From NCBI RefSeq assembly GCF_011047315.1, contig NZ_CP049259.1:2771001-2835000 (forward strand): a stretch of DNA of 64,000 nucleotides, read 5' to 3'. This DNA is from Altererythrobacter sp. BO-6 (GTDB taxonomy: Bacteria > Pseudomonadota > Alphaproteobacteria > Sphingomonadales > Sphingomonadaceae). Position numbers and translations under genes: made by a program. Positions 63,550 to 64,000 of this stretch are shown piece by piece. Positions within the stretch are counted from its first letter, which is position 1. The number at the start of each line of letters is the position of its first letter. The notes beneath the pieces were generated by a model. That model saw only the letters and a list, made by a program, of their open reading frames with translations. It searched no databases and was not told where the DNA came from.

Positions 63550-64000
63550 ATGAGCGCGAAACGCCGGATCGATCAACTGCTTGTCGAGCGCGGGCTGGCG
63601 GAAAGCCGGGCCCGGGCGCAGGCGCTGGTGATGGCGGGGCTGGTATTCAGCGGGGACGCGAAGATTTTCAAGCCGGGCCAACAGCTGGCCGAGGATGCCT
63701 TGCTTGAGGTGCGCGGGCGCGACCACCCCTGGGTCAGCCGCGGCGGGATCAAACTGGCGCATGCAATAGAGCATTTCGGGCTAGATACGACCGGCGCGGT
63801 GGCGATGGATATCGGCAGCTCGACCGGCGGGTTCACCGATGTGCTGCTGCAAGGCGGCGCGGCGCATGTGTTCGCGGTCGATAGCGGGACCAACCAGCTT
63901 GCGTGGAAATTGCGGCAGGACCCGCGAGTGACCGTGTTGGAGCAGACCAGCGCGCGCATCCTGACGCCGGAAATGATCGACCGGCCGTGCGACTGGGTGG
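63550..64000 (+). CDS. tlyA: TlyA family rRNA (cytidine-2'-O)-methyltransferase (3' truncated by window)
   Basis: The visible 150 residues begin MSAKRRIDQLLVERGLAESRARAQALVMAG, an S4 RNA-binding domain. VSRGGIKLAHAIEHF follows, then the FtsJ-like SAM site MDIGSSTGGFTDVLLQGGA and VFAVDSGTNQLAWKLRQD. TlyA methylates 16S and 23S rRNA. Often called hemolysin A, which is misleading. The frame stays open at the window end. Confidence 0.93.
   Translation, partial: MSAKRRIDQLLVERGLAESRARAQALVMAGLVFSGDAKIFKPGQQLAEDALLEVRGRDHPWVSRGGIKLAHAIEHFGLDTTGAVAMDIGSSTGGFTDVLLQGGAAHVFAVDSGTNQLAWKLRQDPRVTVLEQTSARILTPEMIDRPCDWV

Overview
The window is high-GC (roughly 63-65%), densely coded chromosomal DNA. It most likely comes from an alphaproteobacterium of the order Sphingomonadales, probably Erythrobacteraceae. 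This is inferred from gene content: MucR/Ros regulator, Fur without the usual cysteine pairs, class II DAHP synthase, aerobic cobaltochelatase CobT, DciA next to SMC, the phoH-ybeY-corC group and an S24 repressor of sphingomonad type. No transposase, integrase, CRISPR array or phage gene was found.

Layout: 1-5340 carries the end of a transaldolase, cobT, a nitroreductase, cysS and a D-2-hydroxyacid dehydrogenase. 5341-7177 is a small divergent locus of unknown function around an S24-type repressor with two palindromic operators. 7256-11678 holds an MBL-fold hydrolase, a MAPEG protein and the rpmF-plsX-fabH-ihfA-merR lipid/nucleoid operon. 11686-17219 (minus strand) is dciA, two tandem DsbA-like thiol oxidoreductases and smc; mutY is divergent. 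18615-22299 is a tightly overlapping operon: serine hydrolase, nudC, FrnE-like DsbA, SDR. 22352-31843 has DUF1489, mgtE, a cyclophilin, miaB, phoH, ybeY and corC, with a lower-GC TetR/alpha-beta hydrolase pair inserted between phoH and ybeY. 31917-37116 has a LysR regulator, plsC-like acyltransferase, fur, mucR, rimI, tsaB, a RutE-like nitroreductase and a NifU-type Fe-S scaffold. 37205-45888 has an M16 peptidase, DAHP synthase, the ergothioneine pair egtB-egtD, a retropepsin-like protease, an SDR and tRNA-Gln. 45951-55512 has a GPH transporter, a YghU-type GST, an NAD+ synthetase with an N-terminal helix-turn-helix-like extension, two transporters, azoR-pirin and a divergent LysR. 55591-59845 is a run of four secreted, cysteine-bearing DUF4189-like proteins. 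59829-64000 has a GST, trhO, ilvE, an 18-codon micro-ORF with an extreme Shine-Dalgarno, a secreted hypothetical protein and the start of tlyA.

Three features stand out. First, six otherwise well-conserved genes (cobT, the S24 repressor, plsX, dsbA, dciA, an M16 peptidase) each carry one apparent single-base frame break. Two of the breaks are in G runs, and the set includes genes normally essential, so sequence or assembly error is the simplest explanation. Second, there is a dispersed non-coding element made of a conserved backbone and variable hairpins, with two good copies and one partial copy. Third, the most novel-looking loci are the DUF4189-like cluster, the HTH-NadE fusion with matching inverted repeats before and inside it, and the micro-ORF transcript whose ribosome binding site is complementary to about 14 nt of the 16S rRNA 3' end.
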